Source: Symbiodinium natans (Eukaryota; Sar; Dinophyceae; Suessiales; Symbiodiniaceae). From it: DNA of 64,000 nucleotides. The translations under genes and the position numbers were made by a program. The stretch spans positions 1,187,501 to 1,251,500 of the forward strand of contig CAJNDS010002457.1 of the NCBI GenBank assembly GCA_905221605.1, in the 5' to 3' direction. Shown piece after piece: positions 32,850-43,813 of the stretch (positions are counted from its first letter, which is position 1; each line of letters begins with the position of its first letter). Below the pieces are notes generated by a model. The model was not told where the DNA came from, did not search any database, and saw only the letters and a program-made list of their open reading frames with translations.

Positions 32850-34707
32850 TTCCAGAGAGGCGGCTGCCAAACTCCTTCAACTGGGTCTGGCGCCTCGCCA
32901 GGATATTGGACATGCACGTCATCAGGGTTCAGGGTTCAGGGTTCAGGGTTTAGGGTTTAGGGTTATCGAGGCGGGCGAAGTCTCTTGGAAAAGGGTTTAG
33001 GGTTTAGGGTTTAGACTTGTGCTTTTGGTGTTGAGCATCGACTCAATAGGCACACGCGCCCCGGAAGCCCTGAACTGTTTCTTGGGGGTTTTTCTTCTGT
33101 GACATACCAGAGGGCTTCTTTACAGGGATCCTACATGTAGGGGTTTTCTGCATTGGATCCTATACTTCTTCTTAAGCTCTCACATGTGAAGTGACATCAG
33201 AGACCAGCAGAAGGCCAACAGCTATAGGTTGCACGGCCGAAACCCAGCAACTCCTTTAGTTGGGCGCCTTAGCACCACGTGCATCTCTGAGCCCGAAACC
33301 CAAAATTAAAACCCAAAAAACCAAAACCTCTTAGAACCCACTAGTTCTTCCCCCATTGCCTGAAGACCTTCGCTGAAGGCCGAAGCACCCTAAACCCGAA
33401 ACCTTAGGGTTTAGGGTTTAGGGTTTAGGGTTTAGGGTTTAACCTTAGGGTCCTTATAGCTCTGCCTTGAAGAGGTCGAGTCCGAACGAGACCACCTGGC
33501 GTTAATCCGGGGCCTCGGGCGACAAGGAGCCTGGGCGGCTTCCTTGGAGGCCTAGGAGGGTTTGGGTTTTTTTTTGTGGTTTGAGCCCTAAACCCTAAAC
33601 CCCAAACCCTAAACCCCAAACCCTAAACCCTATAAACCCTATAAACCCTGTAAACCCTAAACATTTGCAGGGCTCAGGGATGCTTTGTTTTTTTTAAGGG
33701 TTCGGGATGCCTGGATGTATTAAGACCATGGTTGAAAAAGGGGTTTGGGGTTGGACTTGGTCCGGGGATTTAGAGGTTTAGGGTTACTTGAAGTTGGGAT
33801 GTTCCCCCTTTCTCCAGCAGTCCTTAATAGGGATTCTAGTAGGGGATACTAGTAAATCCCCATTAATGACTGTTAGTATAAGGGGGACCAAGGCATTCGA
33901 CAAATGGCTTTCCACAAGTGTCCAGGAGTTGTCAGAGCGCCGGTGGTTTGTAGGCTTTAGTCTTTAGGGTTCAGGGTTCCTTTTGTGTTGCATTGTTGTG
34001 GAACATAAGACGTCGTATTCGTGTCCACAGATGTGAACCTTGGCATGAGTTTAGGAGGATGCTGAGATCAAATTCGGGCTCCTGAACCCGATCCTTACCC
34101 TTAGGCACATAGTAGCCCAAGGACCTTGTTTGAAGAAGGATTTTGGGCCCAAAAAGTCCTTAGAGCCGTTACAAGCCCGAAACCCCGACATAAGGGGTAT
34201 AGAACCCCGAGCAAACCTTGTATAGTCCCTATATACCTAAGTAGCCCCGAAATATCACCCGAAAGAACCCCTAAGGTCCCATACAAGGGTCCCTCCTTTG
34301 AAAAGGAAAATTTCGTCGCTTGACACTCTAAACCCTAAACCCTAAACCCTAAACCCTAAACCCTAAACCCTAAACCCTAAACCCTAAACCCTAAACCCTA
34401 AACCCTAAGCCCTGAACAGGTCTTTAATGCCATGCAGAATGCAAAGCTGCAGCCCACTGATCTCCACTTTACAGCGCTCATGCGGGCCTGCACGAAAGGC
34501 TGTGGGCTGCTTGTGTCCTTGGGGAGCGAAGGTTCTCATAAAGAGGGTTATGGCTCACAGACCTGAATGGGGAGTAGAGTAGTCCAGGGAAGATGACGCC
34601 ATTTGTTTGGGTTCATGTGGTCCCCAGGCTTTGCTGCCGTGGGTGAAAAATGTCCGCACGTTGAGATTGCCAGGCGACACGGGGCGGTCTTTGAGAAACG
34701 CCTGTGA
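32850..34707 (+). CDS. pentatricopeptide-repeat (PPR) protein, 3' exons only
   Basis: PPR proteins are helical-repeat RNA-binding proteins, usually acting on organelle transcripts. Exons: ~32850-32925 (weak, REAAAKLLQLGLAP), 33475-~33549 (ERDHLALIRGLGRQGAWAA), 33893-~33946 (AFDKWLSTSVQELSERRW), 34420-34498 (VFNAMQNAKLQPTDLHFTAL then MRACTKG) and 34628-34707 (GEKCPHVEIARRHGAVFEKR, stop TGA 34705-34707). The 34498/34628 join is in phase, with a GC donor after ACGAAAG and a CAG|G acceptor. TDLHFTALMRACTKG is a typical PPR helix pair. The stop lies 165 bp before the next gene's ATG. The 5' exons are not found, perhaps because 25.6-32.5 kb is repetitive. Confidence 0.6.
33798..33888. mobile_element. 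MITE-B copy inside a PPR intron
   Basis: GATGTTCCCCCTTTCTCC, AGCAGTCCTTAATAGGGATT and the mirrored GACTGTTAGTATAAGGGGG define the element. Its right end abuts the exon at 33893. Confidence 0.8.
34327..34410. repeat. interstitial telomeric block (CCCTAAA)n
   Basis: About 80 bp of nearly perfect CCCTAAA in a PPR intron, followed within 10 bp by the exon acceptor AACAG|G at 34420. Confidence 0.97.
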
Positions 34708-34871
34708 AGGTTGCCGCACGACCAGGCTGACCCTAAACCCTAAACCCTAAACCCTAAACCCTAAACCCTAAACCCTAAACCCCAAACCGAAACCCTGAAC
34801 CGAACCTTTTGGCTCAGGTCCAGCTCAAGAGCTTGAGGTGCCACTGTAAGCTTCCCAACCACTCGAGGAAC

Positions 34872-37800
34872 ATGAGAGGCTTTGCGGTGTTGGTGCTGTT
34901 CACAGGCGCGCTCCCCGCCTGGAGCGAAGATGCCCGAGTCTTACTTCGCCTTTAGCTGAACTTTAAACTTTTTGGGTTTCCTTTTTTGTAGGAATATTAA
35001 AGTTTAACCTTTTTTCCCCTTGGTCATTGGAGAAGTAAGGAGCCCTGTCCGAAATTGAGGCACTTCGGGACGAGCTTCTGGAGCAGCGCCGCATCATCCA
35101 ACGACAGTTCATGCAGCTCGCCGAGCTTGCGGAAGATGACGAGCCTTAGTCGTGGAGTGGGTAACCTTGTATCACCTTTTGGGGGTATTCGAACCCCGAT
35201 ATTTACATTAAACAAAATATATATATATATATACTTATTTATTTATATTTATATTTATATTTATATTTATATTTATATTTATATTTATATTTATATTTAT
35301 ATTGATTTATATACATATATGTATATATAAACATATATATATATATATGTATACATATCTTCCCCTTGGTTAACATTTAGTTCCGATGATACTGGACATC
35401 CTCAGGAGCGCCGCCTGCAGTCCAGCAATGCCTCGGTGACGGCCGCGGCCTGGGCCACGGAGAAGGCCGCACTTGAGACGGCGCAGGGCAGCACCCTGGG
35501 GACGAAGTTGAGGGTTTTAAGGGGTTTTAGGGTTTTTTTGGGGGTTTTCGGGGGTTTTAGGGTTTTAGGGTTTTTAGGGTTTTTGGGTTTTTAGGGTTTT
35601 GCTTGGCTTTCTCCTGGCTGGCTCTTAGGACTTTAACCTTTTGGGTTGCCGAAGGAACTACAATATAGGGAGCCTAAAAGTTAAACTTTCTAGGAGGGGA
35701 TCAGAAGTCAGCCAAGTATAGGTTTGAGCTCCGGATCCTCGAATCCCTAATAAAATCCCTGTCAGGAGGGTAGACGGACCACCAATTTCTTTTTTGGGAA
35801 TTCCTTTTGAGTCCCAAGCCCTAGACCCTAAACCCTAAACCCTAAACCCTAAACCCTAAACCCTAAACCCTGAACCCTAAACCCTAAACCCTAAACCCTA
35901 AACCCTAACCCTCAAACCCTAAACCCTAGGCATGGGTGCTGCCTTGGACAGCCTTTGGCTTTGCCTCTGCGGTGCACTCGTGATGTTTATGCATGCCGGC
36001 TTCGCCATGCTTGAGACCCTTGGAGGGTTTAGGGTTTAGGGTTTAGGGTTTAGGGTTTAGGGTTTAGGGTGAGGGGGCTTAGGCTTCCATGTAAGGTAGG
36101 GATTAGAGTCATTAGTATGGCATGTGTGGGGTCTCTAATCCCTAGACTAACCCTAAACCCTTCTCCCTGAACCCTTTGGCCCCAAGGACGGGGAGCTGCC
36201 GTTCTAAGAACGCATCGAACGTGTTGATGAAGAACTTGGTGAACGTGTGCGTGGGCACGATCGGCTGGTGCCTTGGGGAGCACATGAACCCCTAGAAGAC
36301 CTCAGTAGGGATTACAGTAGTATATGGGGTATGTGACCCCTAAACTCTAAACCCTAAACCCTAAACCCTAAACCCTAAACCCTAAACCCTAAACCCAAAG
36401 AGTTCCTGTGGTGGCCAAAAGGTGGGTCTTGGGCTATGCCTTCGCCCTTGGGTCCGGCAGCAACCGCTTCGTGGGCACGACCGGCTTCCTTGGAGCGGCT
36501 TGGTAGCCCAGGGCTTGGGTTTAGGGTTTAGGGTTTAGGGTTTAGGGTTTAGGGTTTAGGGTTTAGGGTTTAGGGTTTAGGGTTTAGGGTTTAGGGTTTG
36601 GGGTTTGGGGTTTGGGGTTTGGGTTTAGGGTTTAGGGTTTAGGCACTGGGCCACCAAGGAGGGCTTCTACACCAAAGATGCCAGCGGGAACATCGTCCCG
36701 CTGTCTTGTGCCGGCAACGCTTGCCAAAGCACTATGCTGATGTGGTTCTTCCAGTGGGCATTTTGCACAGCGGGAGCTGCTCAGTAGGCCCTTGGGATAT
36801 TTTGTTTGTTTTGCTTTCCAGTTGTGGGGTCTATGTTGGCCCCTCAATTATACCAACCTTAATGATACTAACAGTCCTTAGTAGGGATTGTAATAGGGGG
36901 CACCAGAATCACTTGTCAGAAGGTTCTTAGCATGGGGCCGTGCCTAGGCCACCATCGTCAGCGGAGCCGTTGCTGAGCGTGTGCAGGGCCCCACCTACGC
37001 GGCCTACGCCTTCGTGATGACCAGCTACATGGTGGATTTAGGGTTTAGGGTTTAGGGTTTAGGGTTTCTGGACTAGATGCCAGTGGTGCCCCGTTGCCTC
37101 CTTGGCTTCGTGGGGTCCCATATTCAGCCAGCGCACGGAGAAAGACCCTAAAGCGTTCTTTTTCGAACGCTAAACCCTAAACCCTAAACCCTAATCCTCT
37201 GGGCTACCCAGGCTTGATTTACCCACTGGTCGTGCATTGGGGATGGAGCGGCATGGGATTCCTCGGAGATATCTTGGATGTCGGTCTCTTGTCTTGATTA
37301 ATTAGGCGTTTTGCAATCCAGAAAGCATGTACCTACACACACATATATATATATACATATATATATATATATGTATACGTATATATATATATATATGTGA
37401 TATGCAACACTATTTGTGTATATGTGCCTGTATACGTTTATGTGTATAGGTAACAACCCTCCAGCTTCTGCCCACGTTCCGGGTGCCTGAGAGCTCAGGC
37501 GTCATGGACTTCGCGGGAAGTGGCATTGTGCACTTGACAGGTGGTGTCAGCGGTCTTGCAGGAACTGCAGGGGTAAAAGGAGGGACCCCTAGAAGGGACC
37601 CTTCGCTCGTTTTCCTCCAGTTAACCCCAATGTGTACCTTATCTAGTGCCATATATATATATATATATGCCTTATACAGCCCCTTATGTACCCTATATAG
37701 TCCCTCTCTACCTAAGTAGCCCCCTCGCAGGAACCGTCGTGCTTGGGCCACGGAAGGGGCGCTGGACCAGCCCGGAGGAGTTCGAGCCCCACAATCTTCC

Positions 37801-40800
37801 TCTCGCTACTTGATGGCGTGTGGTTTAGGGTTTAGGGTTTAGGGTTTAGAAAAAAGGGTTTAGGGTTTAGGGTTTAGGGTTTAGGGTTTAGGGTTTAGGG
37901 TTTAGGGTTTAGTTTAGGGTTTAGGGAACTTTGAGATGCCTCTTCCCTAAGGGTCCATGTACCGATGTAGTCTATCCTTGGGCCTAAGGCTACTACATAG
38001 GAAGCCCTTTAAGGCCCAGCCTGCACTCGGATGCCGATGTTCTCCATATGCCAAACGTGGCAAAGACATCAACCCAGACCTCTTAAATTTCAGTGCTCGT
38101 GGTTTAGGGTTTAGGGTTATTTCAGTGCTCCTGCTCTTGTGTTTGGCGATTCCAGACGTGTCAGTCGTTCCGCATGTGCAAACTTATGTCTTCAGTCTTT
38201 ATTCGCACACAGCTTCATCTCCCAATGGCCCCTGTTTCGGGTCACTGCATTGCTAGAATGCCGTGAGATCGTGTAACCTGACTCCTCAGCATGTGAGGGA
38301 GGGGATGAGAGGCGAGAAAATAGGGCAGCCCTCATGCATCCGCCAAGGTTGTGAACAACCCTAAACCCTAAACCCTAAACCGTAATCCTGCATCTGCCAA
38401 GGTTGTGTTTGGCACATTCGCCCTGTGGTTCGGCTGGTACGGGTTCAACCCCGGCTCCCCAGATGATCTCGGCATCATGTTCGGCTGGGTTTAGGGTTTC
38501 GGGTTTAGGCTTTAGGGTTTCGGGTTTAGGGTTTAGGGTTTAGGGTTTGGGTTTAGGGTTTAGGGTGATGGAGGATGTAGGGTGGAGGTTTTACAGGGGT
38601 ACGTGGTTAGTTAAGGTTTATAGGGCGTTATAGGGTACATAGGGTTGTACAGCGTTCGGGTTGGAGCTTAGGGCTTAGCAAGACCTGGAGTGGACAAAAC
38701 AGCACCACAGCATGAAAGGAAGGTAGCTACACTTTCTGCTCGCAGATCAAACCCTAAACCCTAAACCCTAAACTCTAAACCCTAAACCCTAAATGCAAGG
38801 TTCCACCCTCGGAATGGGCGACGGCACCACCGGTGCCCTTGCGGCGCAGGTAGCCATGAACACCACGCCCCTTGGGGACCAAATGAACCCTAAAACTGGG
38901 GGTTTAGGGCTACGTAGGGTTTAGGGTTTAGGCTTTAGGGTTTAGGGTTTAGGGTTTAGGGTTTAGGGTTACGTATTACATATCCTATCTACTATGGTTT
39001 ATGAGCCCCAAACCCTTTTAAGGTTCATTTGGTCCTTAAGGCTGGCAGCCGCCACGGGTGGCATCACCGTCTTCATCATTCGCTACATCCTCCTTCGCAA
39101 GTACGATGTGGCTGGGAGGGAAGACTCATATGGCTCAAAATTCCCATAGTACAGTAAAGTTAAGTAGGTACTCAACAATGTCGCAGATAGATGCACACGG
39201 ACACCACCTCTCCACATCTCTACAAAGTAAACAAGCTAGGAGCTCGACACCTCCAGGACAACTTGCTTCAAAGTCTCGAGTTTGGAATCCGAATGCGGCA
39301 GATTCAAAACGAAGTTTCCCTGGGCCGTAGGGTGTCCTAGGACTCGAACATCCCGTGGTTAGAAGGTTTCCACCCCTTCCTGAACGCCTAGAGGTAGACC
39401 TTGGAGTGACCTCCTTTAAGGGTTAAGATACAAAACCAGGCAGTTTCACACTCCCGTGTCTGGTGACTGTATAGGGAAGGGCCCCATAGATACTGATGGG
39501 TGTTTGATGAGTGTCCTTTCGGGGACCCTAAACCCTAAAGTTTAGGGAAAACCTCACCTGCTCCTGCCAAAAAAGTCAAAGGTGCTTGTTTTTTTCCACT
39601 TGGAAAGAGAGCCCGGAGCCGAAAACCCACACTTTTTTTAATTTTTTGTGCGAATTTGGCATTCTGCTGGAAAGTGGAATGGGGAGCCTCTAACCGTGCA
39701 ATAGAGTCTCTCTCTCCTGGTTAAATAAGGCACAGAAAGCCCGTTCAGAAAGCCGCACCTGCTACTGCGAAAAAGAGAAGAGCAGAGAAAGTAGCGAAAA
39801 GCAAAGAAGAGCGGAGAAGCGAAGAGAACCCTGGCCCTTAGGGTTTAGGGTTTAGGGTTTAGGGTTTAGGGTTTAGGGTTTAGGGTTTAGGGTTTAGGGT
39901 TTAGGGTTTAGGGTTTAGGGTTTAGGGTTTAACCTGACCCCCGGGGAATTGGAACCTTTTACGGTTCGGTTTCTCTTTCGGTTCGGTTCGACGGTTCCGG
40001 TTTTACTACTCGATTCACAGGTTCCGGTTCTGACGGTTCCGATTCCACGGTTCGCGGTTCGGTTCCTGCTCTTCCTACTAAATAAACCCTAAACCCAACC
40101 TTTAAACCCTAAACCCTAAACCCTAAACCCTAAACCCTAAGCCCTAAGCCCTAAGCCCTAAACCCTAAACCCCAAACCCTAAACCCTAAACCCTAAACCC
40201 ATCCTACTTCATATCCAGCAGTGGACGCAAACCTCCAAAAAACACGCTTCCTCGCGAAAACGGCCTCCTACCAGGAACTCCGGATGCCTAAGTATACTAC
40301 TACTAGCCTAAGAACCCCCCCCCCCAAAAAAAAAAAAAAAGAAAACACTAATAAAGCAACATAAAAAAGTAAAGCAACATAAACAATGTTATTCCTTATA
40401 AGGGTAACATAGGGATTATTGTCTTGAGTTTTTGTGGGGGTTCGTAAGCAAGAGGAGTATATAGTAGCATACTTGCACGACACAGAGCCGTGCACGTCCC
40501 ACTGTAGATTAGGGCTTAAAGGGTTTAGAGTTTACAAGGAGGGGCCCCCTTTCTATACTCACTATAGTGAAGGGACTTATAACCTAAGTTGGAATCCTTA
40601 TCACCCAATTGAGGGTCCTATTAACTTTATTAATAACAGGGGGAACCCTCCTTGTAGGGTTCGGGCTTCCTCGTTGAAAAAAGGCGGCTGAGGATATCTT
40701 TACATTTACTGAAGTTAGAACCTCCAGCCCTAAACCCTAAACCCTAAACCCTAAGGTGGGCGGCCTTTGCAATGGCATCCTTGCCGGGCTCGTGTCCATC

Positions 40801-41939
40801 ACGGCACCCTGCGGAAACGTCGAGTGCGGCAGCGCCTTTGCCATCGGTCTCATCGGGGCCTTCGTGTACCAGGGATCTTCCATGCTCCTCCAGAAGCTGA
40901 AGATTCTCTTCCTAGCTGAATGAGTACACTATAACAGGGGCCCCAGGCTACTGTTAGTCCAAGGGGGGAACATCCCAACCCTAAACCCTAAACCCTAAAC
41001 CCTAAACCCTAAACATCCCAAGACGTAAGGATTGATGATCCTGTGGATGCCTGTCCAGTCCATGGCTTTTGTGGCATCTGGGGCGTCCTGGCTGCTGGAC
41101 TCTTCGACTGGGGCAACTTGGTAAGCCCAATGGTGCCCGTGTTTCCCCTTTTGGGGGGGTTTAGGGTTTAGGGTTCAGGGTAGGTAACCTTTAACCTTTT
41201 TGGTGTAATACCCCTTATAATCCCAAAGGTTAGCCTTTAATTCCCCCAGGTTCCTGGGCAACTGAGGGTAGCCCAGTGCTACCCCTGTTTGCCCCTTTTG
41301 CTGGGTTCCAGGCTCCCTTATCCAGTAACCAGCCCCCAAGAACGGGAACCCCAAAACCCTAAACCCTAAACCCTAATGTTTACTGGACTACCAAGGCAAG
41401 GGATTTGATCACTTCCATGGCTGGTCAGGATTTGGCTGCATGGCCAATGACGACGGCAGTTGCAAGACCGACATTAACGGCACAGCCCTGGGCGCCCAGT
41501 TCCTCCTCGTTCCTAGGTAGAGTGTTATCTGGGATACTTTTGATAGATTCCCCTTGGGATGTTCCCCCTTATACTAACAGCTCCTTAGTAGGGATTAGAA
41601 TAGGGGGCTACTAGAATCCCTAAAAGGACTGTTAGCATAGGGTGTTTGGTTTTTGAGAGGATCATACTTAGGACTAGTTTTTCAGAGGGCTTCAAACTAC
41701 TATTTGCTTCCCCTATATCGCCCTATAAGGAAGAAGATGTTGTGGGGGGGTTCTTAAGCAACTAGGGCCCAACCCCAACCAAGATCCTCTTTGTCATTGC
41801 TTGGGCTGGCACCATCTCGGCCTTGGCATTTGCCGTCCTCAAGTGGTGGGGGGCTCTGCGAATCGCTGAGGACACTGAGGAAATCGGGCTCGATGCCAAG
41901 GCACACTCGCCAGCAAAGGCTTATGCCTTTTCTGCTTAA
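34872..41939 (+). CDS. amt: ammonium transporter (Amt/Mep/Rh family), 18 exons, with N-terminal signal/acidic extension
   Basis: A membrane channel-like transporter for ammonium. Exons: 34872-34947, 35040-35142, 35381-~35506, 35930-36014, 36187-36267, 36422-36502, 36643-~36777, 36948-~37034, 37212-37283, 37499-37561, 37731-37804, 38402-38483, 38800-38866, 39041-39107, 40756-40901, 41030-41120, ~41380-~41515 and ~41776-41939 (TAA). Most internal joins keep phase with AG|G acceptors and GT, GC or GA donors. Landmarks: [73 protein letters not shown] (with the Asp and first pore His), [48 protein letters not shown] (second pore His) and [20 protein letters not shown] at the C-terminus. The first three exons add a signal-like start ([20 protein letters not shown]), a charged helix ([20 protein letters not shown]) and an acidic stretch (AEDDDSDD). 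The core is firm and the extension is probable. Confidence 0.93.
34960..35039. mobile_element. short inverted-repeat element (TTTAAACTTTTTGGGTTTCC family)
   Basis: Reads CTTTAAACTTTTTGGGTTTC, then TATTAAAGTTTAACC and CATTGGAGAAGTAAGG. It fills intron 1 of the ammonium transporter exactly up to the acceptor. Related copies: 17240-17330, 21850-21930 and, split by another element, 44465-44640. Confidence 0.7.
35216..35350. repeat. (AT)n and (TATATT)n microsatellite
   Basis: AT dinucleotides then TATATT hexamers then ATGTATAT, in intron 2 of the ammonium transporter. Confidence 0.95.
35601..35722. mobile_element. MITE-F (GCTTGGCTTTCTCCTGGCTG element)
   Basis: Starts GCTTGGCTTTCTCCTGGCTG and ends CAGAAGTCAGCCAAG; the interior has ACTTTAACCTTTTGGG and its inverse CCTAAAAGTTAAACT. 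The same element, about 85% alike by eye, is at 61307-61412. Confidence 0.85.
36525..36642. repeat. interstitial telomeric block (TTTAGGG)n ending at an exon
   Basis: About 115 bp of TTTAGGG/TTTGGGG. The last TTTAG supplies the acceptor AG for the exon at 36643. Confidence 0.9.
36855..36930. mobile_element. MITE-B partial copy
   Basis: Contains TACTAACAGTCCTTAGTAGGG and GGGGGCACCAGAATC with a degraded right half; intronic in the ammonium transporter. Confidence 0.6.
37335..37396. repeat. (AT)n microsatellite
   Basis: ATATATAT and ATGTATAC runs in an ammonium-transporter intron. A further short (AT)n lies at about 37651-37670. Confidence 0.95.
37824..37927. repeat. interstitial telomeric block (TTTAGGG)n
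   Basis: About 100 bp, interrupted once by AAAAAAGGG; lies 20 bp after the exon ending at 37804. Confidence 0.95.
38878..39040. mobile_element. MITE-C copy interrupted by telomeric repeats
   Basis: Left end TTGGGGACCAAATGAACCCT and right end AAGGTTCATTTGGTCCTTAAGG are inverted repeats. The centre is replaced by TTTAGGG repeats. Its right end is the splice acceptor of the exon at 39041. Confidence 0.75.
39839..39932. repeat. interstitial telomeric block (TTTAGGG)n
   Basis: About 13 perfect TTTAGGG units in the long intron 39108-40755. The rest of that intron holds AG-rich sequence (39760-39830), a CGGTTC-rich stretch (39960-40065), telomeric repeats (40085-40200) and a MITE-A copy. Confidence 0.97.
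40535..40660. mobile_element. MITE-A copy
   Basis: Left end TACAAGGAGGGGCCCCCTTT, interior CTTATAACCTAAGTTGG and TTATCACCCAATTGAGG, right end GGGGGAACCCTCCTTGTAGG. The ends are inverted repeats of about 20 bp. Confidence 0.85.
41185..41272. mobile_element. short dispersed element (AACCTTTAACCTTTTTGG family)
   Basis: GGTAACCTTTAACCTTTTTGG, CCCTTATAATCCCAAAGG and CTGGGCAACTGA. A second copy is at about 50-140 of the window. Palindromic core. Confidence 0.65.
41550..41645. mobile_element. MITE-B copy in an ammonium-transporter intron
   Basis: GGGATGTTCCCCCTTATACT, AACAGCTCCTTAGTAGGGAT and the mirrored AAGGACTGTTAGCATAGGG. It is followed by a MITE-I copy (41655-41765) ending GGGGTTCTTAAGCAAC. 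Confidence 0.8.
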
Positions 41940-42483
41940 AGGGCGCCATGTCGGCAGAACCTTTGAGCGTTGCTTTCTTTCCACCCATGCGAATGTGTAG
42001 GAGTGGAGCTCTTACACATCGTAGGATGACGAGGCGTCACTATGTGACCGCCTCAGTAGTCACTAGACAAGAGAGTGCTGTGCAACATGCCCACGCTCCT
42101 TCCTTGACATGCGGAGCTGGGACATCATCAGCTTATGCCACGCCCTCCGTTCTCAAACCCCGGGTTCTCAACATAATCGGCACTTCACCTGCTAGAAAGA
42201 CAAAGAGAGTGCGTGAGAAACTCAATGATGTCACAGCTACACACATTACCTGCCTGAGTTCAGCTGCAAAAGAGATGGACGACAGCTGAACTCGGCCTGG
42301 TTTGGGAGGCATCATTTCGGCCTTTGCATCCTCGAACTGCCCTAATTAAACCCTAAGCCCTAAACCCTGCATATGGGGGGGGCTTCCGGGAGTAAGGGTA
42401 CCTTATTGGGGCTTTTACTATAAGGGGTCTTCTTTCAGGGTTCCCTTATTTTCGTAAGCCCCCATATAGTGCTCCCAACCCTT

Positions 42484-43754
42484 GTGAAGTGAAGCTGCTT
42501 CTTGCACGAGGCGGCGAGCCTGCTGCGGCCATGCGCATTTTTGCCGAGGCCGGGAAAGCACGCCAAGCTTAAGCTGACCATCACAGGCAAGTCTGCAAGG
42601 TTCAGGGTTTTAAGGTTTTAGGGTTTAGGGTTTAGGGTTTAGGGGTGCCTAAGGAGAAGCTCAGCAGGTCTCTGATGGCCCCATGCCAATGTTCCAACAT
42701 CGGTGTCATGCTCTTATCCAGTTGTCCCGGGGAGTATGAGTTTCCCACATGAGTATCAAACCCTCTAACCAGGAACCCCTCATGATCGGAAGCCACCCAA
42801 ATACGAGGGCCTCACAGGCCCTCTTGTCGTACATCACGGAACTGTTTTTGATGCTGTGTGGTTTCTGTCCGTTGCTAGCTTAATGGTAGCTGAGTTCAAT
42901 CTAATTATCTAATAAACCAACTTAATCTAGTAAACCCCCGCAAGCAGGGAGAAGCAAATGCTCACCGATTGCTGAGTGTCTAGAACTCAACCTAAGCGTC
43001 TGAAAGGCCTGCACGAGATTTCGGCCCCCGTCACACCTTCTTTCTCTGCAATCGGCGGTTCCTGACCCAATCTCTGCGCACTTGGGTCTGGATTTTTCCA
43101 GGTTGCTGAGCCGTCTGCGATGGTGTTCGCCGCCGCGATTTCCACTTGCGGAGCGGCTGGAGATTGGGAGTGCCTTAGATGCAAGTCGGACTATACGCGG
43201 CCGGCATGTCTTCCACTCAACACCTCCTAGGACCCGGAGTAGGCCCTTTGATCCTTTGTTTAGGATGAGGTTCCCTTACAATCCCCGTAAAACCAAAAAG
43301 GGCACCCTTTTTATTCCTAGGTTGCTCCTGGGTCTAGCCTCATAAACCCAGAAATTGAGGCTGCAAATCTTGCAGCTATGCCCCGCAGCCATTGCACCAC
43401 AACCTGCCACCAGCTCCAGCGAGAATGTCTAAGCCCAGGGCTTGTAAGGGTTTCGGAAGGGGTAGAATTTTTGGAGCTTAGTTGCTTTTTTGAGGGGGTG
43501 GTGGGGGGAGTTAGGGTTTAGAGGGCTGAGGGTTCAGTTTGGGGGCTTTGAGGTTCTGGGCTTGCGGGCATCGAAGTACCTTCCACATGGGACCCTAAAC
43601 CCTACTTAAACTTTGTCATAGTGGGGTAACATTTTACACTTGCAAGGGTACTTAAACTCAATAAGGAATAGACATCTAAGTTTTTTAATACTATCCCAAC
43701 CATGAGCTGGTAACAGCTACTTATTGAGTTGACAAAGGGTGCGCCCCAAAACGT

Positions 43755-43813
<59 letters not shown>

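Noticed and set aside
38440-38470. tRNA-like GGGTTCAACCCCGG T-arm
   Set aside because: It lies in the ammonium-transporter exon coding WYGFNPGS; no matching D, anticodon or acceptor arms.
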